Assembly: GCA_958450325.1 (NCBI GenBank)
Contig: OY288243.1
Location: forward strand, 32,668,844 to 32,732,843
From: Agrostemma githago
Taxonomy: Eukaryota > Streptophyta > Magnoliopsida > Caryophyllales > Caryophyllaceae
Length of the DNA stretch: 64,000 nt
Reading direction: 5' to 3'
Under the pieces are notes generated by a model. It worked only from the letters and a program-made list of their open reading frames with translations, was not told the origin of the DNA and did not search any database. Made by a program: the position numbers and the translations under genes. Shown here one piece after another: positions 22,457 through 35,668 of the stretch (position 1 is its first letter; the number at the start of each line of letters is the position of its first letter).

Positions 22457-23482
22457 TTTACTGATGAGTTAATAACCTTCGGTATCCTCAGGGTGAGACT
22501 CGAATAGAAATCGTTTGACTAGTACAATGCGCGTTTTAGTTTTACGGTTCATGCATAACCCCATTTTCCCGGGCCGGTACTCGTGACCGACGTCCCACTA
22601 TACCGTTGATATAGTCCAAACTGGTTATGTCAAAGGTGTCCATTAGCCGATTCATATGGGTTTTACGGCATGTCCTAATCTCAACTCGAGTTAGGGAGTC
22701 CGCCCCGATTCTTGATAGGCTGTGTACACTGGTATAGACCCTTATAGACTGACCGAGACTTAGATTAAGAGCATACATGGCGTTATTATACTGTTTCCAT
22801 GACTACGTGCTACTTGATCCACATCTTTTTCAAAAAAACGTCATCTTTTCAAAATTTGCATCCTTTTTTCAAATATCCAATTTCAAAACCCGGGTCATAT
22901 ACCGAACTTAGGACTTATGATTTTACTCAAAATAGCCTTTTTCTAGCCGGTATTATGCCCAATTCAAAACTCGAAACTTTCAAAACCCGTCATTCGGCCC
23001 ACTCCTTTTTTCTTTTTCGAAAAAAAGAGGCCGAATTTCTTCACCCGATTCATTTCGGGCTTTTCAAAACTTCCTCTTCTTAGGACTTCCCGTATTTAGC
23101 AGTGTCGGGTCGTGTCGTAAGTCGTTGAAGTCTAGCGTCGAAACTCCGTCGATTTTACATCACGGGTTTCCCCCCCATCCTAGTCCACCTTATTCTACTA
23201 AGGCAAGGCCCACCTACGTCCAACCATTTACACAATCAAGTCTAAAAGTCTGGGAATGTCTCACGTGAACCTTCCTTCGGACATGGCCCAACCCACAGCA
23301 TTGGATCCTGAGGAAGGCCCACCTCTTCACAAGTCACCCGTCTAGGTGTCTTTTCGGGGTCATTTACCGTCTTTTTAGTCTTTTTCATTTTTTCCCTTGC
23401 TCGGGATGTACTTTCCTTAGGATTCGGGTTAAGTTGCTAATTACGTGGTGCTCTTACAGACAGGCTACCCTTCACTCGAACC

Positions 23483-24568
23483 ATGACGCAGAAAGCCATA
23501 GATGAGTTGACCACCTCGTTGGCCCAAATCCAAGACCAGTTGAGGAGAATCCGGGAGGACCAGATCGCCATTGTCACTCGGGTTAGTGCCGTGGAACAGG
23601 GAACCCCCAATGCTTCGATCGAAGATGACGGACCCTTAGCCGCATTGGCCGGCGCGGTCCAAAAATTGCAGGAACAGGTCCACTCGACCACCAGAAACAC
23701 TATTCTCACGGAAAATGCCCGTACCTATTCACCTTTAACTGATGAACTGCCCGCTAACCTCAACTTAACGGGCTTGCCAATGTTCGATGGGACTGAAGAC
23801 CCGGTACTCCACATTCGGGCTTTCAAAGACTTTATGGCTATTAAGGGGGTCAAATCGACCATGTTCAAGCACCTCTTTGCTTCCTCTCTGGAGAAACACC
23901 CAAAAGCCTGGTACTACAGGCTCGACCCCAAGAAATTCAAAACTTGGGACGATGTTGCAATGGAATTCGCGCGAAACTACGCGGATAATGCTGAAATCCA
24001 GACTACCATGCGTACTCTGGAAGTTATGGCCCAAGAGCCTAAAGAGGCTTTCACCAAATACCTTCAAAGGTGGCGGACCGAAAGCGTTAAACTGGTGGAC
24101 AAGCCCACCGAAAAAGTGCTAGTGGAGGCCTTTGTCAAAAACCTCCTCCCTGCTTACCGAGTCCATCTCCGGTATGCCATCATACCCGACTTCGCCACTC
24201 TGACCGAAATGGGTACCAGAATCGAAGACGATCTAAGGCTAGAGAACCTTACTAAGGCCTCTACCAAAGGGTATCAAGGATCCAGTTCCTCCTCCAGCAA
24301 GCCCGCCACCACAACGGCGGCCCGAAGCATCTTCGACGAGGTAAACTCACTTGACACCTAAACCAAAAAGAATACTCCAAATCGGGTATTCACTGACATA
24401 GGAACAACCTATGCTAATGCCTTACAAAGGCTATCTTCGAAAGGCCTAATCCAACCGATAGGCCCAACTCCGGAAGTTCCCGTAGAAAAGCGGTCTAAAA
24501 GCTACAACATACGGGCCTATTGCCACTATCACCAAGGCAATGGGCATGACACAGAGAAATGCTAGAAA
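23483..24568 (+). pseudogene. gag: Tat-1 gag
   Basis: The ATG at 23483 opens a frame with a coiled-coil-like N-terminus (about residues 1-35). The retrotransposon gag core follows (LPMFDGTEDPVLHIRAFKDF ... WYYRLDP ... FARNYADN, about residues 90-240). A zinc-knuckle-like CHYHQGNGHDTEKC lies near 24524-24562. Gag would form the cytoplasmic particle that packages the RNA. Two in-frame stops interrupt it: TAA at 24359-24361 and TAG at 24563-24565, the latter where Trp is usual after the knuckle. Both fit C-to-T/G-to-A decay of methylated DNA. The frame then continues into protease. Confidence 0.85.
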
Positions 24569-25766
24569 TTGAAGCATCTTATCCAAGATCCGATCGAAAA
24601 TGGGAAGATACCGCTACCCAGTGACAAGCCAAGTAACAAAAACAATCCTCTTGCTACTCATGCCATTTTTGCTGGAGAGGTAGTTGACTGCACTCATCTC
24701 ATTTCCCCTTTCATTTCCCAAATCAACGGGATATGGAACGACGACGAGGATGATGTTTACCTGGCTAAAGGGGAGGCTGTCCCTGTCACTATCGAGGAAG
24801 TCCGGAGGGCTAAAGCCAAAGCTCTGCCCGGTACACACACCATCACAGCCCCGGAAACCGTCACTGAACCTTCCAGGACGGAACTCGCTCCCGAAGAGTC
24901 AAACGCTGACACAGCCCTAGTCAGACAATTGAAGAGGGTCCGAACTGATATTACTATATGGCAGCTTCTGATCAGTTCCCAGGAGCATCGAGCAGCACTA
25001 ACTAGGGCCCTTGATGAAATCAAGGTCGACTCATCGGTTACCCCCACCGAAATGGTAGCCACGATCCTGCCATATCTCAAGGATAAGTCCAAAGGAGAAG
25101 GCCCACTTATCACCTTCTCCGAGTCCGACCTTCCACCATTCGGGACCGCCCATAACTTGGCCCTATACATCACGGTGATCTGCCGAAATAAATATCTCCC
25201 GATGACCCTGATTGATGACGGGTCCGCAGTTAACGTCCTTCTTTTAAGGACAGCCAAGGCCCTCGGCATTACCGAGGCTGACTACCTTCCGAATGCAAAG
25301 ACTATCCAGGCTTTTGATGGGAGCCCAAAATCAGTTGCTGGGGCCGTTAAACTAACCATCATAACGGGCCCGATCGAGAAGGAGTTTGAGTTCCAAGTGA
25401 TCGATGTTACTTCATCCTTCAACCTGCTACTTGGGAGACCATGGATTCACGCGGTCAAGGCTGTGTCCTCCACTCTGCACAGGAAGGTCAAACTACCTTT
25501 ACAGGATGGGATCATCACTCTCGAAGCCACTCCCATAACCGTGTCAAGCTGCAACACGGCAGGCGCAGCTGACCCGCGAGGATTCAACTTTGTGGGAATG
25601 ATCGAAGAAGAGTACCTTTTCCAGCCGTACTTCACCGTTAGCATCTATACGATGCTACAGAACCTGGGTTGCCTACCGGGAGTCACATCAAGGCCATATC
25701 TTCCACCGGGAAAGATCATCGAAACCCTGAACAAACAGGCAATCTCACCTCGGTCTAGGCTATACT
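24569..25766 (+). pseudogene. pro: Tat-1 protease region
   Basis: Same frame as gag. The retropepsin motif reads LIDDGSAVNVLL (about 25209-25244), where the usual DTG is DDG. Tat elements often have DNG or DDG here, so this may be native. LLLGRPWIHAVKA near 25426 is the family's C-terminal protease motif. The frame is lost near 25767, where the downstream polyprotein continues in another frame, so an indel lies close to that point. Confidence 0.75.
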
Positions 25767-28700
25767 ATGGCGTCCGGCTACACGAACCAAACCAAGGTGG
25801 TCACGTTCGTCACCCCGGTATTCGAAACTGTTCAAACGGGACTCTATCGGCCCACCATCTCATATCCCAGGACCAAACTGGCTCGGGAATGGAATTTCAT
25901 CCCAGATGACATAGTCGCCCTTATCCAGGCCGAATCAAAGGAGGGCACAAGCAACACTGAGCCCATTCTAGGACTACTCTTTGGGGAAGACAAGGTCATC
26001 CCGACCCCTAAACAGGAGCTAGTCAGCTTGATCCTCCGCAGCAGCAGGTTCGATCCAACTAAGCTGATCTCTGAAGTTGGTACCGACACTGGGAAGAGAG
26101 CTTGGAGGACGACAACTAGGTGGACCGACAGTCAGGGTCGAGTCTACAAACTAACTACTGGCGAAGGAGATATGCATGCTATCGAATCTGAATCTGAGTC
26201 CGAGTCTGAGTCAGAGTCAGAGTCGGAATCTGAGTCAAAGTCTAGAGGGTCCAGTACTAGGATCGAGTCTGTAACCCCTCTCCCTTCTTTAGCCACACCA
26301 TCGGGAGACCCGGAGTCTGTCCCGAGGGCTCTCCCTATCCCGCCTCTGACCAACGATCAGATGACAGCTCTCTTTGAGCTCTTTTCAAAATTTACTATCA
26401 ATAATAACGATAACCGTTCTGCTTACGACTTGGCTTATTTTCAAAATGTTTTCAAAAATCTTACTTGCAATGACATTGAGAAACCCGACGAACAGGTACC
26501 ATTGCCTCCGCATCTAGTCGAGCAACTTGAACAAAGGGAGTCCCGAAATCCTGTAATCAAAGAAACCGATTCCATCAACGTAGGAACCCCTTTAGAGCCT
26601 CAGATACTTAAGTTGGGCTTATCTTTAGATCCCGAAGAGAGACAACAATTCACGGATCTCCTCCAAGAATTCGAAGACGTCTTTGCATGGTCCTACAAGG
26701 ACATGCCGGGAATAGACCGGGAGATAGCTGAACACCGAATACCCATCAAAGACGGGCACAAGCCGGTAAAACAGAAACTCCGAAGAATGAGGCACGAATG
26801 GTCTCTCAAAGTCAAAGAAGAAGTTGATAAACAATTCAAAGCGGGTTTTATTCAAGTGTCTGAATATCCAGACTGGGTTGCAAACATAGTACCAGTACCC
26901 AAAAAGGATGGCAAAGTCCGAGTATGTGTAGATTTCCGGGACCTTAATAAGGCCAGCCCAAAAGACGATTTTCCGTTGCCACATATCGACATACTGGTGG
27001 ATAACACGGCCGATCATGCCCTTCTATCATTTATGGACGGGTATGCCGGATACAATCAGATCAAAATGGCGGAAGAAGACATGAGTAAGACCATCTTCAT
27101 CACACCTTGGGGGACTTACTGCTATACCGTGATGCCATTTGGGCTTATTAACGCTGGTGCCACTTATCAACGAACCGCTACTACCTTATTGCATGACATG
27201 ATGCATAAGGAAGTGGAGGTCTACGTCGACGATATGATTGTCAAGTCAAAGGACCGAAACGGGCACATTGCAGCCCTAAGAAAGTTCTTCACCCGACTAC
27301 GCAAGTACAACATAAGGTTAAACCCTCAAAAATGCAGTTTCGGGGTAACATCGGGCAAGCTGCTAGGCCACATTGTCAGCCAACGTGGCATCGAAGTTGA
27401 CCCAGCAAAGATCAAGGCCATAACCGAGATGCAACCGCCTAAAACCGAAAAGGAGATAAGGGGGTTTCTCGGGAAAGTCCAATATATAAGCCGGTTCATT
27501 TCAAAACTAACCATGGTATGTGAACCCATCTTCAAGAAACTGAAGATAGGAGAACGAACACTATGGGACGACAAATGTCAAATGGCTTTCAATAAGATCA
27601 AGGAGATTTTATCCGCTCCACCGGTGCTAATGCCACCTCAGCATGGTTTGCCTCTATCACTATACTTAACAACGGCCGAGACAGCCATGGGTGCTATGCT
27701 AGCCCAGACGGTCGATTCTGAAGAACGGGCTATTTACTACATCAGTAAGAAGTTCTTGGAATACGAATGCAAGTACACCATGATCGAGAAGACGTGTCTA
27801 GCTTTAGTATGGGCCACTAAAAAGCTCCGACACTACATGCTTAGTCACGAGGTACATGTGCTATCCAAAATGGATCCAATCAAGTATCTGTTCGAGAAGC
27901 CCATCCTTAACGGCCGTATATCCAGATAGACCTTAATGCTAGCTGAGTTCGACCTCAAGTTCGTACCTTTAAAAGCCATCAAGGGCCGGGTAGTAGCAGA
28001 ATTCCTCGCCGATAGTCCGGTATCTGAGGAAGAACACACCGATACTTGGGCCTTCCCAGATGAAGACATATTCCATACCGACACCGACACATGGGATTTT
28101 TACTTTGATGGAGCGTCCAACTTTCGAGGATTTGGTGTCGGGATCTTGCTAATCTCACCACAAGGGGAACACACCCCGTTGTCCATCAAGCTAGATTTTG
28201 ACGTGACTAATAACGCAGCCGAGTACGAAGCATGCATTCACGGACTGCAAGCCGCCGCTGATTTAGGAGTAACAAACCTCCGGGTCCACGGTGACTCATC
28301 GTTAGTCATAAATCAAACCCTACAAAAATGGAAGACTCGGAACGCAAATCTCGTGGCTTACCAAGCACGAGTAAGGGTTCTCGAAAAACAATTCCAAAAA
28401 GTAGAGTACATTTATCTGCCTCGGGAAGAAAACCAGTTTGCAGATGCTCTCTCAAAATTAGCATCTTTACTGAATATCCCAGCACATCTAACCAGCATGC
28501 CCATTTGTGTCGAAAGACGATCAGAGCCGGCATATATCCACGTTATCCAAGATATCAAAATAACTGATCCAGAACCTTGGTATCAGGCTGTTCTAACCTA
28601 CTTAACGTCAGGGGAATATCCTCCGGGAGCTGAAAACCCGGCCAAGAAAGCTCTACGAAGATGGGTAACCCAGTTCATCCGCACAGACGATGGACAGCTG

Positions 28701-29828
28701 TACAAGAAGACAGCACAGGGGGCTTTACTCCTATGCATTGACAAAACTCGAGCCGAAAGAGTTATGGCCGAGGTGCACGATGGCGAAAACGGACCACACT
28801 TGAACGCCCATATGTTGGCCTGGAAAATCGCAAGACTCGGTTACTATTGGAATAGCATGGAAACTGACTGTCAGATGTATGTTAAACACTGTCATAACTG
28901 TCAGATTTTCGCTAATGTTCAACATATGCCTTCATCCTTATTATATACAATGACATCACCATGGCCATTCTCAACATGGGGAATTGATATAATCGGGAAA
29001 GTGAATCCTTCCGGGACAGGAGGTCACTGCTTCATCCTAGTGGCTATCGACTATTTCACTAAATGGGTCGAGGCCGAATCATACCGGATCTTGAATGCCA
29101 AACATGTGGCTAAGTTCATCCAAAACAAAATTATATGTCGATATGGGATTCCACACGAGTTCATCAGCGATCACGGGACCCATTTCCAAGCTGAAACTGC
29201 CACTTTGTTGGAAAAGTACAAGATCCAAAGGCATACATCGTCACCTTACCGTCCTCAGACAAATGGAGCGGTAGAGGCAGCCAATAAAACAATTGTCACC
29301 ATTCTTAAAAAGATGGCTGAGAATTACCAGGACTGGCCCGACAAGATACCCTTTGCCTTATGGGGATATCGGACATCAATTCGAACTGCAACCGGAGCAA
29401 CTCCATATTATCTGACATATGGAATGGAAGCAGTCCAGCCGGTCAAACTAGAAGTACCATCCCTTAGGATTCTGCTCGAAAGTCAGGTACCTGAGGCGGA
29501 CTGGGTCCAAGCCCGATATGACTCACTAGTCCTCTTAGACGAGCGGCGGTCCCGGGCTCTGAATAATATTCAGATATATCAGAAAAGGATCCAACGGGCT
29601 TTTAACAAAAGGGTTAGACCCAGGAATATCAAAGAGGGCGATCTAGTCCTAAAATCTGTTCGAGCTTTGCTACCAGTTGACCCAAGGGGAAAATTCAAAC
29701 CTAATTGGGCTGGGCCATATCTGGTGAAGAAAATTCTTTCAGGAGGGGCAGTGATGCTAACAGACTTGGACGGGAACGAGTTCGTCAATCCAACAAACTT
29801 GGACCAACTGAAGCGTTACTACCCATAA
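25767..29828 (+). pseudogene. pol: Tat-1 pol: RT, dual RNase H, integrase
   Basis: A single frame interrupted by one TAG (27927-27929, in a position normally Trp). A Ser-Glu repeat (26185-26241) precedes RT. RT shows VCVDFRDLNKASP, MPFGLINAGATYQR and the catalytic YVDD near 27222. The gypsy RNase H (about 27600-27900) reads LYLTTAETAMGAML and lacks the first catalytic Asp. The archaeal-type RNase H (about 28090-28480) has YFDGASN, NNAAEYEA, VHGDSS and FADALSKLA. Integrase (about 28760-29790) has an HNCQ zinc motif and D-D-E residues in DYFTKW, SDHGTHFQ and NGAVEAANK. The product would copy the RNA and insert the cDNA. Confidence 0.88.
26185..26241 (+). repeat. (Ser-Glu)n coding microsatellite
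   Basis: A hexamer-type tract (TCN GAR) encodes about ten Ser-Glu pairs between protease and RT. Synonymous codon differences along it show it is not a fresh expansion. Confidence 0.75.
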
Positions 29829-30277
29829 ACCCTATCTCAATGTCATTTGCAAAAGATTGTAAAAATGTCTTTTTCATGAATTTTCAAAAATTTTAAGCAA
29901 GTCAATAAGTTAGGATCATTTATCCTACCGTTGCACATCTTGAATTAATAATCTTGATGTATTTCGAAAAATTGCAAAAATATTTCTGAACTACGGAAGG
30001 TTTGATTCCATTAATTCTGGATACGTAGGCAACTCCTCAAAAGAGTACAACCAATGCAATAACGAAAAGACGGGAACGGTGTTCACTAATATGTCTTTTT
30101 ATTATTTCAAAAATACATCACAAAAAAAAAACAAAAAAAAAACAAAATCACACCACAAAAATAGTAGTAATACTTAAATAATAAATTTAGGAGACTACTC
30201 GGGCATTTTGCCCTTCCCTTTGTCTTTAGGATCACGCGGAGCCCGAGGCCGACGGGGCGGGGGCGAACGTTCCCTAA
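29829..30277. other. Tat-1 3' non-coding segment
   Basis: Follows the pol stop. It contains GGATACGTAGGCAAC (about 30019-30033), which recurs after pol in many plant Tat elements, and an A-rich tract (30120-30145). No ORF. Confidence 0.55.
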
Positions 30278-31891
30278 TCACAAGGAGAACTTCCTTTGCT
30301 CGAACCCGTTTCTTCGATTTTGGGTTTTCCACCCTTGCACCGGTCCAAGCCGAGCCCTAACCGGCTCGGGAAGCCTTTCTTGAGGACCAAGTCGGTCCTT
30401 AGCAGCCAGTTTTGGCCCTAGTCTCCTTTCTAAGTCCGTCTGGGGGCTCACTTTCCCCCGTGCACCCTTATTACTGGACCCTTCAGTCCGAGTCCTAGAT
30501 CTCCCTTTCTGACCTGTCGAAGTATCTCCCTCAGTAAAGAAGCTCCTATTGTCTTTAGCATGCTCCCGGCGTAACAGGTCATAGGCCTCGTCAATTTCCA
30601 GGGCAGCTCGAGTTTTAGCTGAATCAGCGCGGGTCCATCTTACATAAGAATCGGTTACCCAGATCGAATGAGAATTTTTAAGAACAGGCCAGGTAGCTCG
30701 TGTATACCACCTTTGCATCCAGGTGTCACACATCACATCTGTCAGCTGAGTAGATTCACTCACAACGGCCTCGATTTCTGGGATTCTTTGCGCCCGACCA
30801 TATTGCCTAAGTATGCGATCGGGAAAGAGGTGAATTGTTTGCCTAAAAGATAGGATTACCTGATATCTAGCCCTATCTCGAGATTCTAGACCAGTCCAAA
30901 GGTAAATTGGCCACCATGGCACGGCCCAACGGATCAACAGGCCTCCATGGAAAGATAGCACCTCGTCCCAATATTGTTGGGTATTGAAGCGAGAAAAGGC
31001 ATCTCCTCGACATAACTTGCCTGGGTTGATATCGGCTCACATCTAAGGGAGGATCCAAGATCGATAACCTCTCAAACAGCCACAGCTGAAAAATCCGAAA
31101 AAAATCAAAATCGCAAAAATCGTCAAAATCACGTAAAAAAAAACGTGAAAACCGAGAAAACCGCAGAAACCGGGAAAAATCGGGAAAGACCGCAGAAACG
31201 AAAAAACCGGAAAATCAGAAAAGCCGAAAAAATCAAAAAAACGGCATACCTGTAGAAGCCGAGTACTCCCAGTCAGCCGGGCTGACGGATCCCTCTTACG
31301 ATTATCCAAACCCTGGATAATCTCTCCTGTAATTAGTCAAGCCGGGCTGTGCTCCGTCTCCATCAGGTCAGCCACGGTGAAAAGTCTGACATGGCCCATG
31401 CAAGATAACAAGTCCATATGCCCTTCAAAGGCATAAACATGGAGCATACAAAAAGTAAAAGCCCTACGGCTATGAACCGGCCTGACCCGGACGTCATCCT
31501 GGTTCATGAATTTTTCAGCCAGGTCGATCAGGGAAACGGTATCTCCTTCTAGCATACGGGATACCTCCATATGGGAAAGCCCTAAAAATTCCCTTAACTT
31601 CCTCCTTGGGTCAGAAACTGAAAAAGGGATAGCAGGGCGAAGTATAGGATTCCATCCTCCTGCAGCAACAATTTCCTCAGGAATAGGGCAAATCTCTCCT
31701 CAAGGAAAACTAAATACATGATAGGTATCATCCCAATAGGATAGGCAAGCATCCAAGAAGTGGCAGTCTACTTGCATCTGACGGATCACGGACCATTGGG
31801 TAACGCCATTCTGATTCAGAATAGCCCTATCGGCATCCCTAAAATATTTGGACCACTCGTGCAGCATTCCGACTAATCGGTCAATTCCCAT
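30278..31891 (-). pseudogene. Tat-1 antisense plant-mobile-domain gene
   Basis: The ATG at 31891 opens a minus-strand frame with DACLSYWDDTYHVFSFP and GEICPIPEEIVA. It resembles the start of the plant mobile domain (PMD, 'aminotransferase-like') as in MAIL1/MAIN and in transposon proteins. Exon 1 ends at CAG/GTATGC (31250/31249). A 164-bp T-rich intron (31086-31249) is followed by exon 2 reading LWLFERLSILDPP in the same phase. The rest (to 30278) has a Trp-rich segment and a basic Ser/Lys/Arg C-terminus. Damage: TGA at 31700-31702, TGA at 31337-31339, and a frame change near 31035. Grande and Retand elements also carry extra ORFs here. Function unknown. Confidence 0.65.
31086..31249 (-). other. 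Intron of antisense PMD gene
   Basis: GTATGC donor, TTTTTCAG acceptor, 164 bp, strongly T-rich in the antisense direction, phase 0. Joining the exons places LLQ directly before LWLFERL, the usual PMD pattern, which supports real splicing. Confidence 0.6.
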
Positions 31892-31995
31892 ATTTGATTT
31901 GCTAAAAGAAAGAATAAATTTTTCAGGGCTTATTCTTTTCTTTAAGTAATTGAGGAATCAGGAGAATTATGAAAATTTATGAAGCAAGGAAGAGT

Positions 31996-32002
31996 ATTTA
32001 TA
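31996..32002 (-). promoter_or_regulatory. TATA box of antisense PMD gene
   Basis: The minus strand reads GCTATAAATACTC about 105 bp before the ATG. It would give a short 5' leader, so the gene probably has its own promoter inside the retrotransposon. The rest of 31892-32540 is AT-rich and non-coding. Confidence 0.45.
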
Positions 32003-32540
32003 GCATGAAAATAAGTTCTCCTCCTCACCTTAGGATTCCCAATCCTAGAGCATTTAGCATACAAGCCATTGTCCTAAGGCTTAGCTAAGTCATCCCGAGC
32101 ATTCCTATTCCTTTTCAAAGTCAAAACAAAAATTCTTTAATTTTTTCAAAGGCTTTTGCAAATTCAAAAATTCAAACCTTTTCCCAAAATTTTTATTCCC
32201 CAGCACGAGTCATTTTTCCTACAAATATTATGTGCAAAATTTTTGCTACTTTGCATAAATATGTACAGGACGACTCAAGCAGGACCATGCAATTTGTGTA
32301 ACTCCCTAGTGGCATTTAACAAGATGAGCCCACATACAGGCCCATTTTAAGTCTCATGCGACGAGTTCAATTCCCCCACGGAGTTATCATCATAAGTTCA
32401 GGTACGTTTCTAGCCCATGGCCGGCGGGCCCTCCACGCAGGTCTAATGGACCTTAAACGACCCGATCGGAAGCTGCCAGGTTTTAATCCTTGATTGACCT
32501 GGTGGCTACTCTGACTTTCACCCTGTCCAAGCCTCAGTCA

Positions 32541-32552
32541 GAGTGGGGGCTC
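32541..32552 (+). other. Tat-1 polypurine tract
   Basis: GAGTGGGGGCTC lies directly before the 3' LTR. It is where plus-strand synthesis would start. Confidence 0.65.
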
Positions 32553-35069
32553 TGTAGACACCCACATTTTGACTGCCAGGTGTCTATAGTAGTTTCTGAC
32601 AAACACCCGATGATGATCGGACGCTAACGTGCTTTAAACGTACTCGGAAATGGGCTCGTAATGATGGACATTTGGCCTAGGGATTTTACGGAGTAAAAAT
32701 TTCATAAAACCAACCTCAAATTCAGGCCCAGTGGGTCGTTTCGAGTCAAATAACACTAATTTGGGTCGAATCCGACACCGGGGGTAAAACCGTCTTTTAG
32801 CGACCGAGTCAAAACCCGGTCAAAGATATTTCTCGAAACTTGTAGGCTGACCGTGAGGTCTCGCGCGTCCTATTCGGACTCTAATTCTACAAAAATCAGC
32901 TACACAAAGCAATAAACAATTCATTTAAGGGTAGAATTCGATCTCGAGTAGGAATCCTATCCGAGAACCGACTCAGACACTCAACCGAGTGCAAACACTC
33001 GACCGAGTAATACACAAGTCAGCCGGTTTTCCTCTTTTCTTCTCTCACAAGAAAACGGAATTCTCGTTCTTCTCAGCTTCTTACCCAAGCGGTAATTCTA
33101 GCTCAAACAGGAATCCTATTCAAAAACCGATTCGAGCACCCGACCGAGTGTAAAACACTCGGCCAAAACAGCCCAAACCTGCCGTGTTCCCTTTCTTCCT
33201 TCACAAGAAAGCGGAATTCTTATTTCCCTCAGATTCCTACGTTTCCTATCCTAAGCGATAGTCAAACTCTCCTAAACCAAGGTCGGGAACTCCCTATAAA
33301 TAGCCCCTTACATCCAACATAATCGAAAAAACAAAAAAATTACAGACATTATCAACACCAATTATTAGGAACACACACATACACCCAATCTCCGACACAC
33401 ACACATAATTCCTTTAGCATCGAGAAACCGATAATACATCCAAAACCCGAAGGAAACCGGCCCCGATACCCGACACCTTCACCCGCCGAACCGAGCCACC
33501 CTAAACCGAACCTAACATCACTCGACGCTCCCGTGCCTAGCCACATCCCGACGAGCTCCGATCCGAGTCAACAAGAGCATGTAGGTTGAGGGTGTACCAA
33601 ACCCGATTTCTTCCTTTCTCTCCTCTTCTCCTCTTCGTCCGTCTTGTCTTTTTTACGGGTCAAGAGTCTTTTTATTTTTTTCTAATATCGTTATTAACGA
33701 AAAACTATTTTCATAACGAAAATTCTTAAACATACAATATCGATTTTTCTATAATCGAATATTGTATCGAAAAGAATTAAATTAATATTTCGACGATACC
33801 AAAAATCGTTACATTTTTTCCTTCGTTCAAAATTCTTTTCTTTTCTCGTTCAAAACGAATTATTTTACAAAACTTTTTTTTAAACTCATTCTAAATATCC
33901 GATATCGATTTCATAATCGAATATTGGATACGACGAATATCGAAAACATGGATCGAATACAAGTTAATTCATAATTTGTACGCGATTCATCAAAATAACA
34001 ATTTTCGAACAAAATCCAAAAGCCGGACGGCTCGCAATCCGGACCTTTTTTTTACGTTTTCGTTCGTTTATTATTTATTCTTCGATCGATTTCTAAAATT
34101 TACATCTTTTCTAAAACTATTCCAAGTATTTGATTTTGTAGTCAACTATCGAATATAACGAATATCGAAAATATTAATTCGAGTATGAATCATGCAATAT
34201 TCATACGCGATTTAATACGAACTTCGAGTTTTCGAAAACCGGCACCGAAACAGGCCACCACGCGACCCGCCGGCGTCTCGGGCGAGTGCGCGGCCGGCTG
34301 TTTTGCCGCGACCTTTTCCGTCTTTTTTATTATTTTTCGAGCTTCGTTTTTTTATACAAAACAACATCTTTTCAACAATATTTTTCAGATTTCGATTAAT
34401 ATTTATTTTCTCGATTTCGCATATTTATTTCTTGCTATTATTATTTACAAATCGATATTAACTCGTTTGTTCATCTTGTAGCAATTTCATCTTTTTATTT
34501 CATTTGTTTTATTATACTAAAACGAATCTCACATGTTAAATTCAACTTTGACGTTGATTAATTTTTCATGCATTAAATCACTTAGCAACCCGTTCAATTC
34601 CTCACATGCTTAGAAAACAATGTTTGCATAATCATTCATCGTATTACTAACGCGCGCATTAAAACGTCATTCGATATCCTAGTAGAGGTCGCTAATGTGC
34701 GGGCGGGGTTGGGTGTTCTTAGTGAACTTCCCAACACGTACCCTCACCCCTTACTCAGAACCGTGGTTTCCGGATGTCCGAAACCATTGGCAACGAGAGT
34801 CATTCAATATACGATTAACCGCTCTAGTCGGCATCTATATCGATATGCAAAAGGGACGAGCCCAATAAACTCTGACATCGAAAATGGGCCGTATTTTGTA
34901 CACGGCCCACTACGACATAGAGTGGGCTCGAACGGTTCCGAATAACCATAAAATTCGGTGGCGACTCCAACTTCGATTTAAATTTCCATTTGACCATCTC
35001 ATGGAGATTCATTCGCCTCCCCAAAACCCGCGCGTGGCCGCGTCGGGGTGGACCTATGTCATGTCCACA
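32553..35069 (+). repeat. Tat-1 3' LTR
   Basis: 2,517 bp, same ends as the 5' LTR. Differences I counted include changes near 32598, 32681-32700, 33001, 34288, 34450-34456, 34688 and 34880-34890. Confidence 0.95.
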
Positions 35070-35074
35070 ACTAT
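35070..35074. repeat. Tat-1 3' target-site duplication ACTAT
   Basis: Exact match to 19914-19918. Confidence 0.9.
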
Positions 35075-35668
35075 TGTTTTGTTTTATATTAACGCAGAAA
35101 CGTCATTGAAGTAACATAGCTTCTGAGTTACAGTAACACTTAATTGCAATTACAGTAACACACTGAACGTTTAGAAAAAGGGTTTTGATGATGATGTTAA
35201 AAGTAACGTAGTGTACTAGTTAGAGTAACACAACTTATGAATTGATATAACACATTTGTTGCATGGATGTAATGTTGTTTAATTTTGTGCAGGTGGTATT
35301 GACAAAGAAGCGAACGCACATGACAGCAGTGGAAAAGGTGAAATTTACTCATTTGATTAATCATGGATTAATAACAGTGGTTCATTGCTCTCGTTTTAGT
35401 ATAGATCCCAGATTTAACGTATGCTTTACTAATATTTTTGTTTTGTTTTATGTTGAAGTAGACACGGCGTTGATGTAACATACGTTATGAATTACAGTAA
35501 CACCAAATATTAATTAGGGTAACACAAAACGAGTATCATTTTTTAACGAGTTTTAATTTTATGCAGGTAGCATTTGCCAAGAACCGAATGCACAGGAATG
35601 GTGAGTTTTTTTTCGTCATCACGTTCCGTCATTCATTCATTCAAATCTGAGTTCGAAATCCCGTTACC

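Larger units (their letters stand above)
19919..35069 (+). mobile_element. Tat-1: complete Ty3/gypsy Tat retrotransposon
   Basis: A 15,151-bp element with two 2,517-bp LTRs (TG...CA), a primer-binding site, gag, protease, RT, a gypsy-type RNase H, an archaeal-type RNase H, integrase, a long 3' region with an antisense gene, a polypurine tract and a 5-bp target duplication. The second RNase H before integrase defines the Tat lineage (Ogre, Retand, Grande and relatives). My hand comparison finds about 20 substitutions and two 1-bp indels between LTRs, near 0.8%. At 1.3e-8 per site per year that is roughly 0.3 million years. The coding region carries three nonsense codons and one frameshift, so it is not autonomous. 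Confidence 0.92.
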
